Shown here piece after piece: positions 13,913-14,222 of a stretch of DNA of 14,222 nt. The notes below the pieces were generated by a model that was not told the origin of the DNA, ran no database searches, and worked only from the letters and a program-made list of their open reading frames with translations. Numbering within the stretch: the stretch's first letter is position 1; each line of letters starts with the position of its first letter. The stretch is taken from the NCBI GenBank assembly GCA_029882725.1, contig JAOUKG010000009.1:1-14222 (forward strand), written 5' to 3'. Origin of the DNA: Cyclobacteriaceae bacterium. GTDB taxonomy: Bacteria; Bacteroidota; Bacteroidia; Cytophagales; Cyclobacteriaceae. Made by a program: the position numbers and the translations under genes.

Positions 13913-14222
13913 TTATAAGTTACCTTTCTTTAATTCTTCCACTGCAAAATTACTGGCACGTGCAGTCATCGCCATATACGTAAGTGAAGGATTTTGACAA
14001 CCTGCTGAAGTCATAAATGAACCATCTGTTACAAAAACGTTTGGAACAGCATGAACCTGATTCCATTTATTAAGTACGGATGTTTTCGGATCACGCCCCA
14101 TTCTGGCAGTACCCATTTCATGGATTCCCAAACCTGGAGCACTTCCGGCATCATAGCCTTCCACATTTTTATAACCGGCCGCTTCCATCATTTCAATGGC
14201 TGAGTTCTTCATATCCTCTCTC
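13913..14222 (-). CDS. GMC-family oxidoreductase, C-terminal end only
   Basis: The last 102 codons of a glucose-methanol-choline oxidoreductase that starts beyond the right edge; the reading frame stays open to position 14222, so the Met at 14212 is internal. The visible part contains GLGIHEMGTARMGRDPKTSVLN and GCQNPSLTYMAMTARA, the two C-terminal GMC motifs. The His in IHEMG and the Asn in QNPS are in the usual places for the substrate-oxidising pair. Flavoproteins of this group oxidise sugars or alcohols in the periplasm and pass electrons to a partner. The next gene, 12 bp downstream, is the subunit 3-like Tat protein, so together they likely form one enzyme. The FAD-binding N-terminal domain is outside the window, so the substrate group cannot be assigned. 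Confidence 0.9.
   Translation of the reverse strand, partial: REDMKNSAIEMMEAAGYKNVEGYDAGSAPGLGIHEMGTARMGRDPKTSVLNKWNQVHAVPNVFVTDGSFMTSAGCQNPSLTYMAMTARASNFAVEELKKGNL

Overview
The window looks like chromosomal DNA from a Bacteroidota bacterium, probably Cytophagales or a relative. The evidence is the low GC content, Bacteroidota-type promoter boxes (TTG / TAnnTTTG), a GIN-domain protein, a DUF4920 lipoprotein, a GMC oxidoreductase paired with a gluconate-2-dehydrogenase subunit-3-like protein, and an IorA/IorB-type molybdenum hydroxylase. The gene content is mostly ordinary. No phage, IS element, CRISPR array, tRNA or rRNA was seen.

Layout. (1) Positions 1-1934, minus strand: a two-gene molybdenum hydroxylase operon, with a [2Fe-2S] subunit followed by a Tat-exported molybdopterin subunit that runs off the left edge. 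(2) 2227-3778, minus: a type-B carboxylesterase lipoprotein gene broken by an in-frame TAG and probably a frameshift near its 3' end. Its leader consists almost entirely of a 7-bp tandem repeat (3789-3871). (3) 3870-5011, minus: a YbjN/CesT-like small protein followed by PspA/IM30, a likely envelope-stress pair. (4) 5275-6039, plus: a HTH-XRE regulator with an S24-like domain that appears to lack the catalytic Ser. (5) 6170-7795, plus: a small four-helix cytochrome-b-like membrane protein and a class III aminotransferase. (6) 7812-9331: OxyR (minus) divergent from an ankyrin-repeat protein (plus). (7) 9475-10224, plus: a secreted GIN-domain protein closed by a strong intrinsic terminator. (8) 10568-11284, plus: a secreted, probably outer-membrane beta-barrel protein. 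(9) 11274-14222, minus: a compact run, in transcription order, of a GMC oxidoreductase (3' part only), a gluconate dehydrogenase subunit 3-like Tat protein, a PNPOx-like flavin protein, a fused MoaC-MoaB molybdenum cofactor enzyme, and a DUF4920 lipoprotein.

Links between genes. MoaC-MoaB supplies steps of molybdopterin synthesis, which the hydroxylase at the other end of the window needs. That connection is an inference from function, because the two loci are about 10 kb apart. OxyR keeps both redox cysteines of the peroxide sensor and lies next to an ankyrin protein of the type often associated with catalase, so that protein is a candidate OxyR target. The most notable local observations are the decayed esterase combined with its heptamer-filled leader, and the non-cleavable-looking XRE-S24 regulator divergent from the PspA pair.
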